Shown here: piece after piece, positions 51,397 through 60,787 of the stretch
Position numbering within the stretch: the first letter of the stretch is position 1
Layout of the letters: each line of letters starts with the position of its first letter
NCBI GenBank assembly: GCA_900321655.1
Contig: ONWU01000003.1
Coordinates: 62,001 to 126,000 of the forward strand
DNA length: 64,000 nucleotides
Source of the DNA: an uncultured Bacteroidales bacterium
Lineage (GTDB): Bacteria; Bacteroidota; Bacteroidia; Bacteroidales; UBA932
Direction of reading: 5' to 3'
The notes under the pieces: model-generated
Database searches by the model: none
Seen by the model: only the letters and a program-made list of their open reading frames with translations
Told to the model about the DNA's origin: nothing
Program-made: the position numbers and the translations under genes

Positions 51397-53205
51397 CTAC
51401 AGCTTGATATAAAGGGTCATCTCCTCATCGAAATTGCGGATGAAGAGGCGGTAGGTGCCGGAGGGATATTGTATGACAGCACGGTATTCGTTGGTCTCCC
51501 GGGTCCAGCGGGTAACCAGGGAATAGAACAGACCGTCGATTCTCTCGGATTTGCCCCTGGACTGACTGGTGGCCAGAAGCCTGTCCTTGTCAACGGACCA
51601 AATCTCCCAGTAAATATCCTTGACTCCACGAAGATACAGGTAAGGAATCTTGTTCAAGTGCGGATTGTCTTCATCTCCCAGCATATAGTCAAGAGACAGC
51701 AGCTCCGATATCTTCTTCCCAGGATGGAATTCCAGATAGGCATTGGCCGATTGCTGGACGGGGATCCACTCTCCGTCCACCAGCTGTGCCAGCTTCAGGC
51801 AGTCTCCCTCCTCTATTTCGCAGGTGATGTGGCAGGTAAGCTCCGGGATATATGGATTCCTGGTGCTCACCAGCACCGGTTCTCCCGTTGTGGCCTCTTT
51901 GAACCTACCCTCCCGGTCAAACAGCACAAATCCCATCTGCGCCTCCGTCTCTTCAGAAGAATAGGCCGTGAGCTCCCGACCGCCCACCGGGAAGGACTTG
52001 CTCCGGAAATCCCAGGGAAAAGCAACCAGTTCGTCATCCGTGAATTGGGGAACCGTTTCCCCTCCCTGGTCCGGGAAGATATGGGTTATCATACCTGGCC
52101 ATAGGGTAAAATCGGTAACGGCATGCGGGTCCAAATCCACAGAAGGCTTAAGCAGATAGAAATCATTTCCAAACCCGCTCCAACCATAATTGATGCTGAA
52201 ATAATGACCTTTATAACCATCCACAACAAAAGCGTGACCTTCCCAATCCTTATCATAGCCAAAATAGAATATCGGGCGGGCGAGGTTGATTTCGTCCCGT
52301 ATCATTTGTTCCCAGACTTCCATTGAGTAGTAATCCGCTTCAGACAACCTCATCTGCTTGTCATAGCCGAAGTATTGTGTCAGACGAAAAGGACAATCCC
52401 CTGCTGCACCCGAGCCCCAGGGACTAAAATCCATCTCGCTCATGATGGCCAGGTCGTACAGGAGTTGTGCCACCTGGTCTGCCTGTTCCTGGGTATATTG
52501 CCCCGGCTCATAGACGAGCGGCATCTGGCTCCAGTCGTAGACGTGGCCCAGTGCGTGTCCTTCTATCTCCCTTCGGCCGCTATACCAATAATAGCCGGGC
52601 AGCGTGCCAGTCCCTTTTTCCGGCCACTGGTGGTACCGCATAACGATGGCCATGGCCGTAGCCACACAGCCGGCATGGCACTCCTTCCCGTCAAGAGTAG
52701 GAACCAAGGCATTCCAGGGAAGGCCGGTTTGGTCCCAGCGCGCTGTTTCCAGCAGCACTTCTTCTTCATCATTGGTTTGCACAGACTGCCATTGCGCCCG
52801 CGTATCGGCCGATGCCTCCAAATGATGCTTTCGGGCATAGTCGATCATAGAAGCGTGCCAGTCCAACATATACAGCAGGTTACAGGGCAATATGTCCTGA
52901 GGAAGCCGGTCCGTCAGGGAATAGCCGATAATCGGCAGCGATACATCGTCGGCCGCTACCACGGCATAACCGCCTCCATCCCGTTCAAAGAGGTAAAGCG
53001 CCGGTTCCTGTGTCTCACCCTTGGTCTGGGCCTGAGGCCAGGTACCTCTCAGGCGAAGGGGGGTGCCGGAGGCCTTGGTTGCGGGAGATTCGGCCGAAAG
53101 AAAACGTTCCGCCACCGCAGCGGCCTTCTGCGGGGGTACTTTATCGGCCCGGAGAGGGACCGATAGGGCAAACAGGAAAATGCAGGCCGGGACAAATCTT
53201 CTCAT
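51397..53205 (-). CDS. secreted C10-family (streptopain-like) cysteine protease
   Basis: 602 residues: signal peptide (1-20), a Spi_C10-like propeptide (about 25-130, GYAVVAADD, IIGYS), then the C10 catalytic domain. Cys is C180 in HAGCVATAMAIVMRYHQWP and His is H324 in GHAFVVDGY, followed by INYGWSG. The last 200 residues form a beta-rich extension. C10 proteases such as B. fragilis Bfp1-4 act outside the cell. The gene overlaps an upstream BACON lipoprotein gene by 4 bases (ATGA), so the two are made together. Confidence 0.9.
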   Translation of the reverse strand: MRRFVPACIFLFALSVPLRADKVPPQKAAAVAERFLSAESPATKASGTPLRLRGTWPQAQTKGETQEPALYLFERDGGGYAVVAADDVSLPIIGYSLTDRLPQDILPCNLLYMLDWHASMIDYARKHHLEASADTRAQWQSVQTNDEEEVLLETARWDQTGLPWNALVPTLDGKECHAGCVATAMAIVMRYHQWPEKGTGTLPGYYWYSGRREIEGHALGHVYDWSQMPLVYEPGQYTQEQADQVAQLLYDLAIMSEMDFSPWGSGAAGDCPFRLTQYFGYDKQMRLSEADYYSMEVWEQMIRDEINLARPIFYFGYDKDWEGHAFVVDGYKGHYFSINYGWSGFGNDFYLLKPSVDLDPHAVTDFTLWPGMITHIFPDQGGETVPQFTDDELVAFPWDFRSKSFPVGGRELTAYSSEETEAQMGFVLFDREGRFKEATTGEPVLVSTRNPYIPELTCHITCEIEEGDCLKLAQLVDGEWIPVQQSANAYLEFHPGKKISELLSLDYMLGDEDNPHLNKIPYLYLRGVKDIYWEIWSVDKDRLLATSQSRGKSERIDGLFYSLVTRWTRETNEYRAVIQYPSGTYRLFIRNFDEEMTLYIKL

Positions 53206-54377
53206 TGGGCTACCTCCTTCTTAACTATTCTGCTGAAATCAATCACCATTCCGTCTTCCAGCTCGGAAATACGGATAGGAGCCACAGGGTCTCCTTCTAT
53301 CACAACCGTATGCTGGCCCGCTTCCGGGAAAAGGTGGACAAGGTCCGGAGCATACGGCTCAAAACTGCCGTCTCCCCAGAAAATGAGAACTCCTTCTCCG
53401 GGCTCCTTGAGCCAGGGGGCCGTCACTTCCTGCCGGGAAGTCGTAAAGGAGAATCCGGGCTGGTACTGCTGCCTTACGTGCAGGGCTTCCGAGAGCCCGT
53501 ATTCTTCGTTTTGAAACACCAGATCCATTTCACGGGTTTCCCCGGTCCCGTTGGGCGCGGCTGCAAAGTAATACGTATGGGTAGAGATCATCTTGGTCTT
53601 TACCTCTTCCACCCAGTCACAGGAAGCGGGCTGTATCTGTATCTGCACATCCAGGTTGCTGGAAATCTGCACCTGGAAGTTGCCTCCTGCGGTGGGAACC
53701 TCCACCTCCCGGGAACTGATGATCAGCGCCGGGCTCTCCCCTGCCTGATAGACCGTAACGGTCTCATTCCCCAGGGAGCTGTTCACCGTCAGAGCAGCCT
53801 GACGGGGCTCCAGATTTGTATTGGGATCGGCCTCGATGGTAATCTTATGGGATGTCAGTCCCTTTGTCTGTACTTTGTGCAGCCATTGGGAGGCATCATC
53901 CGGGATGGATACGGTAAAATCTACATTGGTTTTCACTTCAATGGCAAACTCTCCGCCTTCCTCCGGCAATTCCACACGCCCGGGAGACAGCAGAAGGGCG
54001 TCCTTCTGCTTTTGCGTTACCACGATCCTGCGCTGCAGATCCTCGCAGCGCAGCAGAATCACGGCCGAACGTTCGTCGTAATCTCCATTCTCTTTGACAG
54101 TGACTTTCAACGTATAGGTGCCTTTCCCGCCCTTTTCAGAGGAAAGGGAACACCATCCCCGGGCCCGGTCATTGACAAACAAGGCCGTCCAGTTCCTGTT
54201 GGTTTTCATTGACAGGGAGGCCGATCCCGCCAGGGAGGTAAACACCATGGAGATCTGTGTCCCGTCTTCGGTAATCTCCGTACCCTGGGCAGGGTTGGGG
54301 CCTGGCGTTACCTCCAGCTCCGGCTGGCAGGCCGCCAGCGCGATGAGGGCACAAATAAAGAGGATCCGTTTTTTCAT
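53202..54377 (-). CDS. lipoprotein with BACON domains, coupled to the C10 protease
   Basis: 391 residues. Lipoprotein signal (LIALAACQPE) and three consecutive immunoglobulin-like BACON-type repeats of about 90 residues, each beginning with a Gly-rich turn (SLAGSASLSMKTNRNW, EEGGEFAIEVKTNVDF, TAGGNFQVQISSNLDV) and ending with QKQ- or YQAG-type strands. The last 70 residues form a different, unassigned tail with FWGDGSFEPYAP. Overlap with the protease start suggests a dedicated partner: anchor, chaperone or inhibitor. It lacks an obvious Spi-type inhibitor domain. Confidence 0.82.
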   Translation of the reverse strand: MKKRILFICALIALAACQPELEVTPGPNPAQGTEITEDGTQISMVFTSLAGSASLSMKTNRNWTALFVNDRARGWCSLSSEKGGKGTYTLKVTVKENGDYDERSAVILLRCEDLQRRIVVTQKQKDALLLSPGRVELPEEGGEFAIEVKTNVDFTVSIPDDASQWLHKVQTKGLTSHKITIEADPNTNLEPRQAALTVNSSLGNETVTVYQAGESPALIISSREVEVPTAGGNFQVQISSNLDVQIQIQPASCDWVEEVKTKMISTHTYYFAAAPNGTGETREMDLVFQNEEYGLSEALHVRQQYQPGFSFTTSRQEVTAPWLKEPGEGVLIFWGDGSFEPYAPDLVHLFPEAGQHTVVIEGDPVAPIRISELEDGMVIDFSRIVKKEVAQ

Positions 54378-54405
54378 TCTTCGACAGTTTGTAAATTACC
54401 TGTTT

Positions 54406-57222
54406 TCAGTCATTGTAGAAGAGATTGGCTGCCTCCAGACTGTAAGGGAAGGCCGGCTGGTCCGTAAGGATGCTGGCTTTTCTCAGATACTTGTTCAGGG
54501 CCGGGCGGAACTTGGGATGGGCGCAGTTGTCAATGATGCAGCGGGCGCGTTCTATCACATCCAGGCCACGTAAATCGGCCACTCCCTGCTCTGTCACAAT
54601 CACCTGCACCGTTTTGTTGGTGTGGTCCACGTGGCTGGCAATGGGGACTATGCAGGAAATCTGTCCGTTTTTGGCCGTAGACTTGGTGATGAACACCGAC
54701 AGGCCGCTGTTCTGGCAAAAATCACCGCTGCCGCCCACTCCGTTCATAAGAATACTGCCATCCACATAGCTGGAATTGGTGTTTCCGTACAGGTCGGCCT
54801 CGATGATGGTGTTGATGGCAATCACATTCAGGCGGCGGATCACTTCCGGGCTGTTGCTGATTTCCATCGGCCGCAGGACAATCTTGTCCTTCAGTCTGTC
54901 CACCTTCTTCAGGAAGGCTTCCATCTTCCTAGGAGACATAGTGATGGCGGTGGCCGATGCAGCATCCACCTTTCCGCTCTCGATCAGGTCCACGAGAGAA
55001 TCCTGCATTACCTCGGAATAGACGGTAAGATGCTCGAAACTGGACTTTTTAAGCCCGGCAAGCACCGCATTGGAGACGGCACCGATACCGGCCTGGATCG
55101 GCGGCAGAGGGTTGCAGAGTCTTCCGGCATCCACTTCCTGTTCCAGGAAATGGATGAGGTTCTCGCTCATTCTGTCGTAGTCTTCGTCTCCCACCGCATC
55201 GGCAATGCCGCAATCGGGAATATCGCTGTGCACGATGGCAACGATCTTGTCCGGGTCGCAGGGAATATAGGGAGTACCCACCCGGTCGCTCACCTTGGTG
55301 ATGGGAATGGGCTGGGTGTTGGGGGCCAGTTCCGGCGAATAGATGTCGTGGATGCCCCGGATGTTCTCAGGAACGGAAGTATTGATTTCCACAATCACCT
55401 TCTTGGCGCAGGCTACATAAGTCTCGGATGCGCCCACGGAGGTGGTGGGAATGATGTTTCCCTGCTCGTCGATGGAGCTGGCTTCGATGAGGGCCACATC
55501 GATGGGGTTCAGATATCCGCTGCGCACCCATTTGGGCATCAGGCTCAGAGGCATATCTACGTATTTCACCTTTCCTTCGTTGATGGCTTTCCTTAAATCG
55601 GCATTGGTCTGATAAGGCATACGGCACTTCAGCACGCCGGAACGGGTAAGGAGGCCGTCAAAATCGTCTCCCAGCGAAGCGCCGGAATAGACGGTCAGGT
55701 CCAGTTTTTCCCCCTTCTTGGCCTTCATAGAGAGCGCCTTCGCCACTTTCTTGGGATAACCGGAAAGGGTGAAGCCGGACACTCCCAGGGTCATTCCCGG
55801 CTCAATGTAGCTGGATGCCTCCCGGGAAGAGCGGATCTTCTGGCGCAGAGCTTTCAGTTTGATGCGGTTCTCAAAGGAGTCCGTAACATTGGAGTTAGCG
55901 TCCACAAAATCGGGCTCCGGGATGCCGTAATACCGCTTGTATTCTACGGGAGCGTGTCCCCTGCTTTCCATTTTCTTGAGAAGCGTCACCGGAATGCCCA
56001 GTTTATCCATCGCGGCGGCCACCGCATCGGCATATTTGGAGGTTTCGAAGTTCTGGAGGAAGGTAATGGAGAATTCATCCCCTACTTCCACCATCGTGAT
56101 CATGGGAATGCGGCGGATGGCCGATGTCCAGCAGAGGTCCTCGATCTCATTGAGATATCCGTGGTCTGCCAGACGGCCTATGTAGCTGAAAACGTAGGTT
56201 CCGATGAAGATGGAATAATTCTTTGCATAAAAAGACAGCCGCTCGCGGAAATCCGAATACTTCTCGGCCTCCTGGGTGATGGCGTTGTAGGCATTGAGGG
56301 TGCTTTTCAGCTGGTCCGGGCTGATGAGTTCCTTCAAGTCGGCCCTGAGCTGGGCCCCCAGCTCTTTCTCACTTTGTTTCAGCTGCTCCGGAAGGACAGA
56401 CTGGAAGGCGAAGGTCCAGCCGTTGCGGTGGGTGTTCTCCAAGCCTACGGCCGTACGGCAGTTCACCGGAAGGGCGGCTGTAATCTGCTTCTCGTTGTCC
56501 GGGTACATCTCCTGCAGTACGCGGGCCATGATGGCTTGGAAGGCCGATGCCGGGGAATGGCCGTTTTCCTTGCAGAAGGCCATGAACTCAGCGCTTTTGA
56601 TTTTCAGATGATAACGCGTCATGCCGGCCCCCTCGTAGATGAATTCATCGTCCTTGGACTTGTCTACCGCAAGGGTTTCGGGCATGTAGAAGATGTCCTC
56701 GTCCCGGGGCGCGGGTTTGGGGACAAAGCCGGGAGTCACTTCATACTGATGGTCTCCCAGGTCTTCAAACATTCCTTCCCGCACAGTGCCGTCATTGAGC
56801 CATATACCGGTGGAATCGTACTCCTTTCCGTTCTTGAAGGTGAAGTAATAATACATCAGCGTATCGTAGAAACGATTGCGGCCCACTCCGTCCGTAAGTC
56901 CGTGGAAGTAGGAAATCCAGATCTTGTTTTCTATGTAGGAGATACTGAACATACGCCCGCCGGCGAATGCGCCGCCGATATTGGCCGGACCGTACATCTC
57001 CACGGCCCTGAAAGGTGTATCAGCTTCCTTGTAACGGATATCGGCCCCGTCGATATCCAGGACAAAATTGATCCAGGGATGGACTTTGACCGCTTCATCT
57101 ATGGCCTTCTGCAGGATTTCTCCGTTGACATTCTCGTTAAGCTGGATATACTGCGTATTACCGGCATCCAGGAAGTAAAAATACAACCAGGCACAGTAGC
57201 GGATAGGAGTTTGTGTCGTCAT
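54406..57222 (-). CDS. fusion of a condensation/acyltransferase-like domain with an acetyl-CoA hydrolase/CoA-transferase
   Basis: 938 residues. Residues 1-430 resemble the condensation/alcohol-acyltransferase (CAT-like) fold, with the active-site motif YFHGLTDGVG (H107, D111) and ALPVNCRTAVG later. Residues about 455-938 match acetyl-CoA hydrolase/succinate:acetate CoA-transferases: IEPGMTLGVSGFTLSGYPK, GIGAVSNAVLAGL, the likely catalytic Glu E737 in YSEVMQDSLVDLI, NGVGGSGDF, and VTEQGVADLRG. So one chain can in principle move an acyl group between CoA partners and onto another acceptor. Both domains retain key residues. No signal peptide. The nearest operon neighbours (28 and 35 bases away) are not obviously related. 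Confidence 0.82.
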   Translation of the reverse strand: MTTQTPIRYCAWLYFYFLDAGNTQYIQLNENVNGEILQKAIDEAVKVHPWINFVLDIDGADIRYKEADTPFRAVEMYGPANIGGAFAGGRMFSISYIENKIWISYFHGLTDGVGRNRFYDTLMYYYFTFKNGKEYDSTGIWLNDGTVREGMFEDLGDHQYEVTPGFVPKPAPRDEDIFYMPETLAVDKSKDDEFIYEGAGMTRYHLKIKSAEFMAFCKENGHSPASAFQAIMARVLQEMYPDNEKQITAALPVNCRTAVGLENTHRNGWTFAFQSVLPEQLKQSEKELGAQLRADLKELISPDQLKSTLNAYNAITQEAEKYSDFRERLSFYAKNYSIFIGTYVFSYIGRLADHGYLNEIEDLCWTSAIRRIPMITMVEVGDEFSITFLQNFETSKYADAVAAAMDKLGIPVTLLKKMESRGHAPVEYKRYYGIPEPDFVDANSNVTDSFENRIKLKALRQKIRSSREASSYIEPGMTLGVSGFTLSGYPKKVAKALSMKAKKGEKLDLTVYSGASLGDDFDGLLTRSGVLKCRMPYQTNADLRKAINEGKVKYVDMPLSLMPKWVRSGYLNPIDVALIEASSIDEQGNIIPTTSVGASETYVACAKKVIVEINTSVPENIRGIHDIYSPELAPNTQPIPITKVSDRVGTPYIPCDPDKIVAIVHSDIPDCGIADAVGDEDYDRMSENLIHFLEQEVDAGRLCNPLPPIQAGIGAVSNAVLAGLKKSSFEHLTVYSEVMQDSLVDLIESGKVDAASATAITMSPRKMEAFLKKVDRLKDKIVLRPMEISNSPEVIRRLNVIAINTIIEADLYGNTNSSYVDGSILMNGVGGSGDFCQNSGLSVFITKSTAKNGQISCIVPIASHVDHTNKTVQVIVTEQGVADLRGLDVIERARCIIDNCAHPKFRPALNKYLRKASILTDQPAFPYSLEAANLFYND

Positions 57223-57257
57223 GGTCTAAGAATTAGAATGTTCTATTTGTTTTAGTA

Positions 57258-58391
57258 TTATTTGTTTTCATTATTGTCAACCATATCGTCTTCGGGGACA
57301 TGGAGGGTTTCAGGCTTACCGGATACAAGGTGCAGTACCAGATATTCCGAGCGGGTACCCACCCGGATCTTCGGCCCCCAGATGCCCAGGCCGGAGCTGA
57401 TGTAATAGCGCGTATTTCCCCGCCGGTGATGTCCCCAGGATTTTTCGAACAGGGCATCCGTAACCCAGGAAAGCGGCCATACCTGCCCGCGGTGCGTGTG
57501 TCCGCTGAACTGGAAATCCACTCCTGCCTCCTCCGCCTCTTCCAGGTGATAGGGCTGGTGGTCCAGAAGGATGGTAAAGCCGTCGGCCCCGTCAAAAAGC
57601 TCGGAAAGAGGTTTGCGGGAGCGGTTGCTGCGGTCGTCCCGGCCGATGAGGGTGAGCCCCTCAAAATGGGCCACAGAGTCTCTCAGAAGGGTAATCCCGG
57701 CATCGGTAAAGAATTTTTCAGACTCGGGTTCACTGCCGATATATTCGTGATTGCCAAGAACCGTATAGATTGGAACGCCGATGCGGGCGAATTCTGCAGC
57801 GTAATTGCCTTCCACCAGGGGCCGGAGCTGGATATCCACGATATCTCCCCCGAAAAGCACCAGATCCGGCTTTTCGGCATTGATGAGGTTTACCCATCGG
57901 GACAGTTCCTCCCGGCGGTTGCTGTATCCCAGGTGCAGATCGCTGGCCAGAACAACCGTAAGGGGCCTTGGAAGGGATTTTTCCGTCTGAATAGTCAGCT
58001 CCTCGCGGTACTTGTGCCGGTAGTGGATTCCGCCGGAAACAAGGATGGCGGCCACCACTGCGAAGATGCCGGCCATCAGATAACCGTTATCGGAGAGCCA
58101 TTCCCTGGGGATGAGCCGGACCAGTACGCCGATATCCAGCAGGAGAAAGGCCACAAGCAGGTACAGATAGGCAATCATCCAGGGATGGCCGATTTCGTAC
58201 AGGGCGGTGATGGTGGAGAGGGAGGCCCGGTTGCGGAACGCCATACTGGCAAAAGCCGCCACCATCCAAAGGAGAAAAAGCAGGGAAACGGCCAGTTTGG
58301 GAATCCATCCTCCGGGTGTAAGGCACCACAGATGCCAAGTCACAAACGTAACCGTAATCAGAAACAGCAGCAGTATGCCCATAAGAAACAT
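57258..58391 (-). CDS. membrane metallophosphoesterase (YkuE/YaeI-like)
   Basis: 377 residues: four membrane helices (about 2-22, 30-52, 72-95, 105-125) then a calcineurin-type phosphoesterase domain with LASDLHLGYSN, LFGGDIVD, LGNHEY and SGHTHRGQ (metal ligands in order). Family members hydrolyse UDP-diacylglucosamine or other phospho-lipid headgroups. Starts at ATG 58391 and ATG 58382 both precede the first helix; the promoter at 58396-58403 ends only 5 bases from the first, favouring the second. Confidence 0.88.
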   Translation of the reverse strand: MFLMGILLLFLITVTFVTWHLWCLTPGGWIPKLAVSLLFLLWMVAAFASMAFRNRASLSTITALYEIGHPWMIAYLYLLVAFLLLDIGVLVRLIPREWLSDNGYLMAGIFAVVAAILVSGGIHYRHKYREELTIQTEKSLPRPLTVVLASDLHLGYSNRREELSRWVNLINAEKPDLVLFGGDIVDIQLRPLVEGNYAAEFARIGVPIYTVLGNHEYIGSEPESEKFFTDAGITLLRDSVAHFEGLTLIGRDDRSNRSRKPLSELFDGADGFTILLDHQPYHLEEAEEAGVDFQFSGHTHRGQVWPLSWVTDALFEKSWGHHRRGNTRYYISSGLGIWGPKIRVGTRSEYLVLHLVSGKPETLHVPEDDMVDNNENK

Positions 58392-58395
58392 CTTG

Positions 58396-58403
58396 CAAAG
58401 ATA
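58396..58403 (-). promoter_or_regulatory. -7 promoter element of the metallophosphoesterase gene
   Basis: Minus-strand TATCTTTG directly before the gene, implying a minimal leader. Confidence 0.5.
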
Positions 58404-58433
58404 CAATAATTTAGGAGAACTAAGTTTTTTTCG

Positions 58434-58441
58434 TAATTTTG
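58434..58441 (+). promoter_or_regulatory. -7 promoter element of the outer-membrane-like protein gene
   Basis: TAATTTTG, 24 bases before the ATG, divergent from the metallophosphoesterase promoter. Confidence 0.5.
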
Positions 58442-58464
58442 TGTTTGTCAAAAACGCTTTCCTT

Positions 58465-59358
58465 ATGAAAAAAGTCTTTCTGGCTCTCCCCTTCCTTTTC
58501 TTCTCCCTGGTTTCCGGGGCCCAGACGCCCATTGCCCCGCCGGACTGGAGCACACCCAGCAAGGTGGCCCCGCTGTACTTCGGTCCCAATGCTTTCCCGG
58601 TACCGGAAACGCCGGACGGAAGGGTGAAAAAGGATATCTACATCGAACTGGCGGCAGATGCCTATTGCGGAAAGTTGGGCGGAAAGGACAACACAGAAGA
58701 CGTTTTCGTACGTTTGAGCGTTCCGCTATGGTCCCGGCGGGTATCCCTGGAACTGTGGGCCCCGCTGGTGGAGCACTGGAACTTTTCCCGGGAAACAGCC
58801 TTGTTCCGGCGCCTGCCGGATGCCCTGGAGAAGCAGCAATGGAAGGGGTTCGATATGGGAGATATATACCTGGCCACCAATCTGCAGGCTCTCGTGGGCC
58901 GTCCCAATTCCTTCCGTCCGGATATCCTGGTAAGGGCCGTTCTGAAGACGGCATCGGGCAATACTTTCGGCCAGGCCCGTTATTACGATGCGGCGGGTTA
59001 TTTCTTCGACGCCACCTTCGCCTGGAGCCGGGTATGGGAGGGCTCTTTTGTCCGGGAACTGCGGGCGGCCTTAAACGGAGGATTCCTGTGCTGGCAAACC
59101 GGTACCGGAAAGCAGAATGACGCCTTCCAGTATGGTCTCACGGCCCTTTTGGACACGCGGGCCTTTTCTTTTACGGCCGACTGGGGCGGTTATGTGGGCT
59201 GGGAAAAGGACGGGGATGCTCCCCGCCGCGTCCGCCTGCGCCTGGATGGCCATATCGGCCGATGGCAGCCCTTCGTCCAATATACCCTGGGAACCCATCA
59301 TTATCCTTTCCAGGGGGTACGTCTGGGCATTGCCTGCCGCTTTGGCATCGGCCTATAG
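58465..59358 (+). CDS. predicted outer-membrane beta-barrel protein
   Basis: 297 residues with a signal peptide (MKKVFLALPFLFFSLVSGA). The mature protein is a string of amphipathic strands rich in Trp, Tyr and Phe (SLELWAPLVEHWNFS, YFFDATFAWSRVW, FSFTADWGGYVGW, FVQYTLGTHHY) and ends GIACRFGIGL, close to a barrel-type C-terminus. It resembles small uncharacterised Bacteroidetes barrels; the family name is not known to me. An upstream open frame antisense to the phosphoesterase is not used. Confidence 0.7.
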   Translation: MKKVFLALPFLFFSLVSGAQTPIAPPDWSTPSKVAPLYFGPNAFPVPETPDGRVKKDIYIELAADAYCGKLGGKDNTEDVFVRLSVPLWSRRVSLELWAPLVEHWNFSRETALFRRLPDALEKQQWKGFDMGDIYLATNLQALVGRPNSFRPDILVRAVLKTASGNTFGQARYYDAAGYFFDATFAWSRVWEGSFVRELRAALNGGFLCWQTGTGKQNDAFQYGLTALLDTRAFSFTADWGGYVGWEKDGDAPRRVRLRLDGHIGRWQPFVQYTLGTHHYPFQGVRLGIACRFGIGL

Positions 59359-59368
59359 TTTTTTTTGC

Positions 59369-59376
59369 TATCTTTG
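59369..59376 (+). promoter_or_regulatory. -7 promoter element of the GNAT-fold gene
   Basis: TATCTTTG, 21 bases before the ATG. Confidence 0.55.
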
Positions 59377-59396
59377 CAGGATAGATCTAATCTAAA

Positions 59397-60539
59397 ATGA
59401 AACCTACAACCTCCATTGTTCCTGTCCAGGGGAAGAAAATGCTGAAGGCATTCATCCGCTTCCCGCTGGACCTCTACAAAACCTGCGAGAACTGGGTTCC
59501 GCCGTTTGAAAGCGATGAATTCAATTCCCTGGGTCCCAAGAATCCCTCCCTGGAATTCTGTGAAAGAGAACTTTTCCTGGCTTTCCAGGGTAAGAAGATA
59601 GTGGGCCGCGTGGCGGCCATCATCAACCACCGCGCCAATGAAAAGTTCAACGAGAAAACCGTCCGCTTCGGCTGGATAGATTTCATCGAGGACTTCGACG
59701 TGGCCAAAGCCCTCATCAATACCGTTATGGTATGGGGTGCCAAACGCGGCGCCAACCTTATCAAGGGGCCCCTCGGCTTCACGGATATGGACCGCGAAGG
59801 CCTGCTGGTAGACGGTTTTGAGAACGAAAGCCCCTTCACGGTCATCTACAACTACCCTTATTATGTGGAATACCTGGAGCGGATGGGATTTAGCAAGGAT
59901 GTGGACTGGACCCAGAGATACCTCACTTTCGACTCCGAGCTGCCGGCCATGTACAAGTATGCCGACATCATTGAAAGCCGTTTCGGCCTTCATATCTACA
60001 AAGCCGATACGCTTAAGCAGATGGCCCGCCGCGGCCGGGAGATGTTCCACGTGCTGAATGCCGCCTTCGCCCCCCTGTATGAATATACCAAACTTTCCGA
60101 AGAGCAGATTGACGGCTATGTGAAGCAATATGTGCCCGTCCTGAACAAAGACCTGGTGGCCTTTGTCGTGAACGAGAAGGACGAACTGGTTGCCTTTACC
60201 GTCACGATGCCCCACATCAGCGCCGGCGTCCGCAAGGCAAAGGGCCGCATCTTCCCCTTCGGCTGGATGCACATCCTGCCCCAGCTCAACGCCAAAAAGA
60301 ATCACATCACCGAAGGCCTCCTGATCGGCATCCTTCCGGAGTACCAGGCCAAAGGCGCCGCCCTCCTGATGACCAAGTACCTGCACGAAAATTACATCCG
60401 CCTGGGAATCAAGCGGATGTTAATGAACCCGCAGCTGGAAGAAAACTACAAGGTGCAGACGCTCTTCGAGCCCTACAACCCGCAGCCGTATCAACGTCGC
60501 CGCAGCTATGTAAAAGAGATCAAAGCAGAGGAGATTTAG
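59397..60539 (+). CDS. GNAT-fold acyltransferase, candidate bacterial ceramide synthase-like
   Basis: 380 residues, cytoplasmic, with a GNAT-like fold in two halves. Landmarks: FIRFPLDLYKTCENWVPPF, FLAFQGKKIVGRVAAI (core strand), GPLGFTDMDREGLLVDGF, YNYPYYVEYLERMGF and a late GILPEYQAKGAALLMTKYL (CoA-binding-like loop). As I recall, the Caulobacter ceramide synthase bCerS has the same layout (WVPP, GP.GF..., GLLVDGF, PYY). It is convergent with an ACP and an acyl-activating ligase, as would fit N-acylation using a dedicated acyl-ACP. The direct substrate is inferred, not seen. Confidence 0.7.
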   Translation: MKPTTSIVPVQGKKMLKAFIRFPLDLYKTCENWVPPFESDEFNSLGPKNPSLEFCERELFLAFQGKKIVGRVAAIINHRANEKFNEKTVRFGWIDFIEDFDVAKALINTVMVWGAKRGANLIKGPLGFTDMDREGLLVDGFENESPFTVIYNYPYYVEYLERMGFSKDVDWTQRYLTFDSELPAMYKYADIIESRFGLHIYKADTLKQMARRGREMFHVLNAAFAPLYEYTKLSEEQIDGYVKQYVPVLNKDLVAFVVNEKDELVAFTVTMPHISAGVRKAKGRIFPFGWMHILPQLNAKKNHITEGLLIGILPEYQAKGAALLMTKYLHENYIRLGIKRMLMNPQLEENYKVQTLFEPYNPQPYQRRRSYVKEIKAEEI

Positions 60540-60787
60540 TTCTCACCCCTCTCTTCAATAATAGTGTCACACACTTCCCCGACGGTTACCGGTAGCGGTT
60601 TCCCTTCGGGGAATTTCATTTGGAATTTCTCCTCGGAGGCCAGGGCCAGCAGCATCATCGAAAGGGAGTCGATAGCAAGTTCGCGGACGAGCTCGGTATC
60701 GAAATTCACCTTGGAAAGGTCCGTCTTGGGACGGATTACGGTAAGGACCTCCTTGAGGCCTTCAAACACTTCTTCCCTGGTCATCAT
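60536..60787 (-). CDS. acyl carrier protein
   Basis: 83 residues. The phosphopantetheine site is in ELAIDSLSMM (Ser after Asp), followed by EEKFQMKFPEG, the helix III edge seen in ACPs. It is distinct from a housekeeping AcpP by its lower acidic content and operon context. Its ATG overlaps the ligase stop (ATGATG/TGA), so it is translated right after the ligase. It ends 4 bases inside the convergent GNAT-fold gene. Confidence 0.9.
   Translation of the reverse strand: MMTREEVFEGLKEVLTVIRPKTDLSKVNFDTELVRELAIDSLSMMLLALASEEKFQMKFPEGKPLPVTVGEVCDTIIEERGEN

Noticed and set aside
55954..57255. 433-codon open frame antisense to the acyltransferase/CoA-transferase fusion
   Set aside because: Shadow frame produced by codon bias, without motifs.
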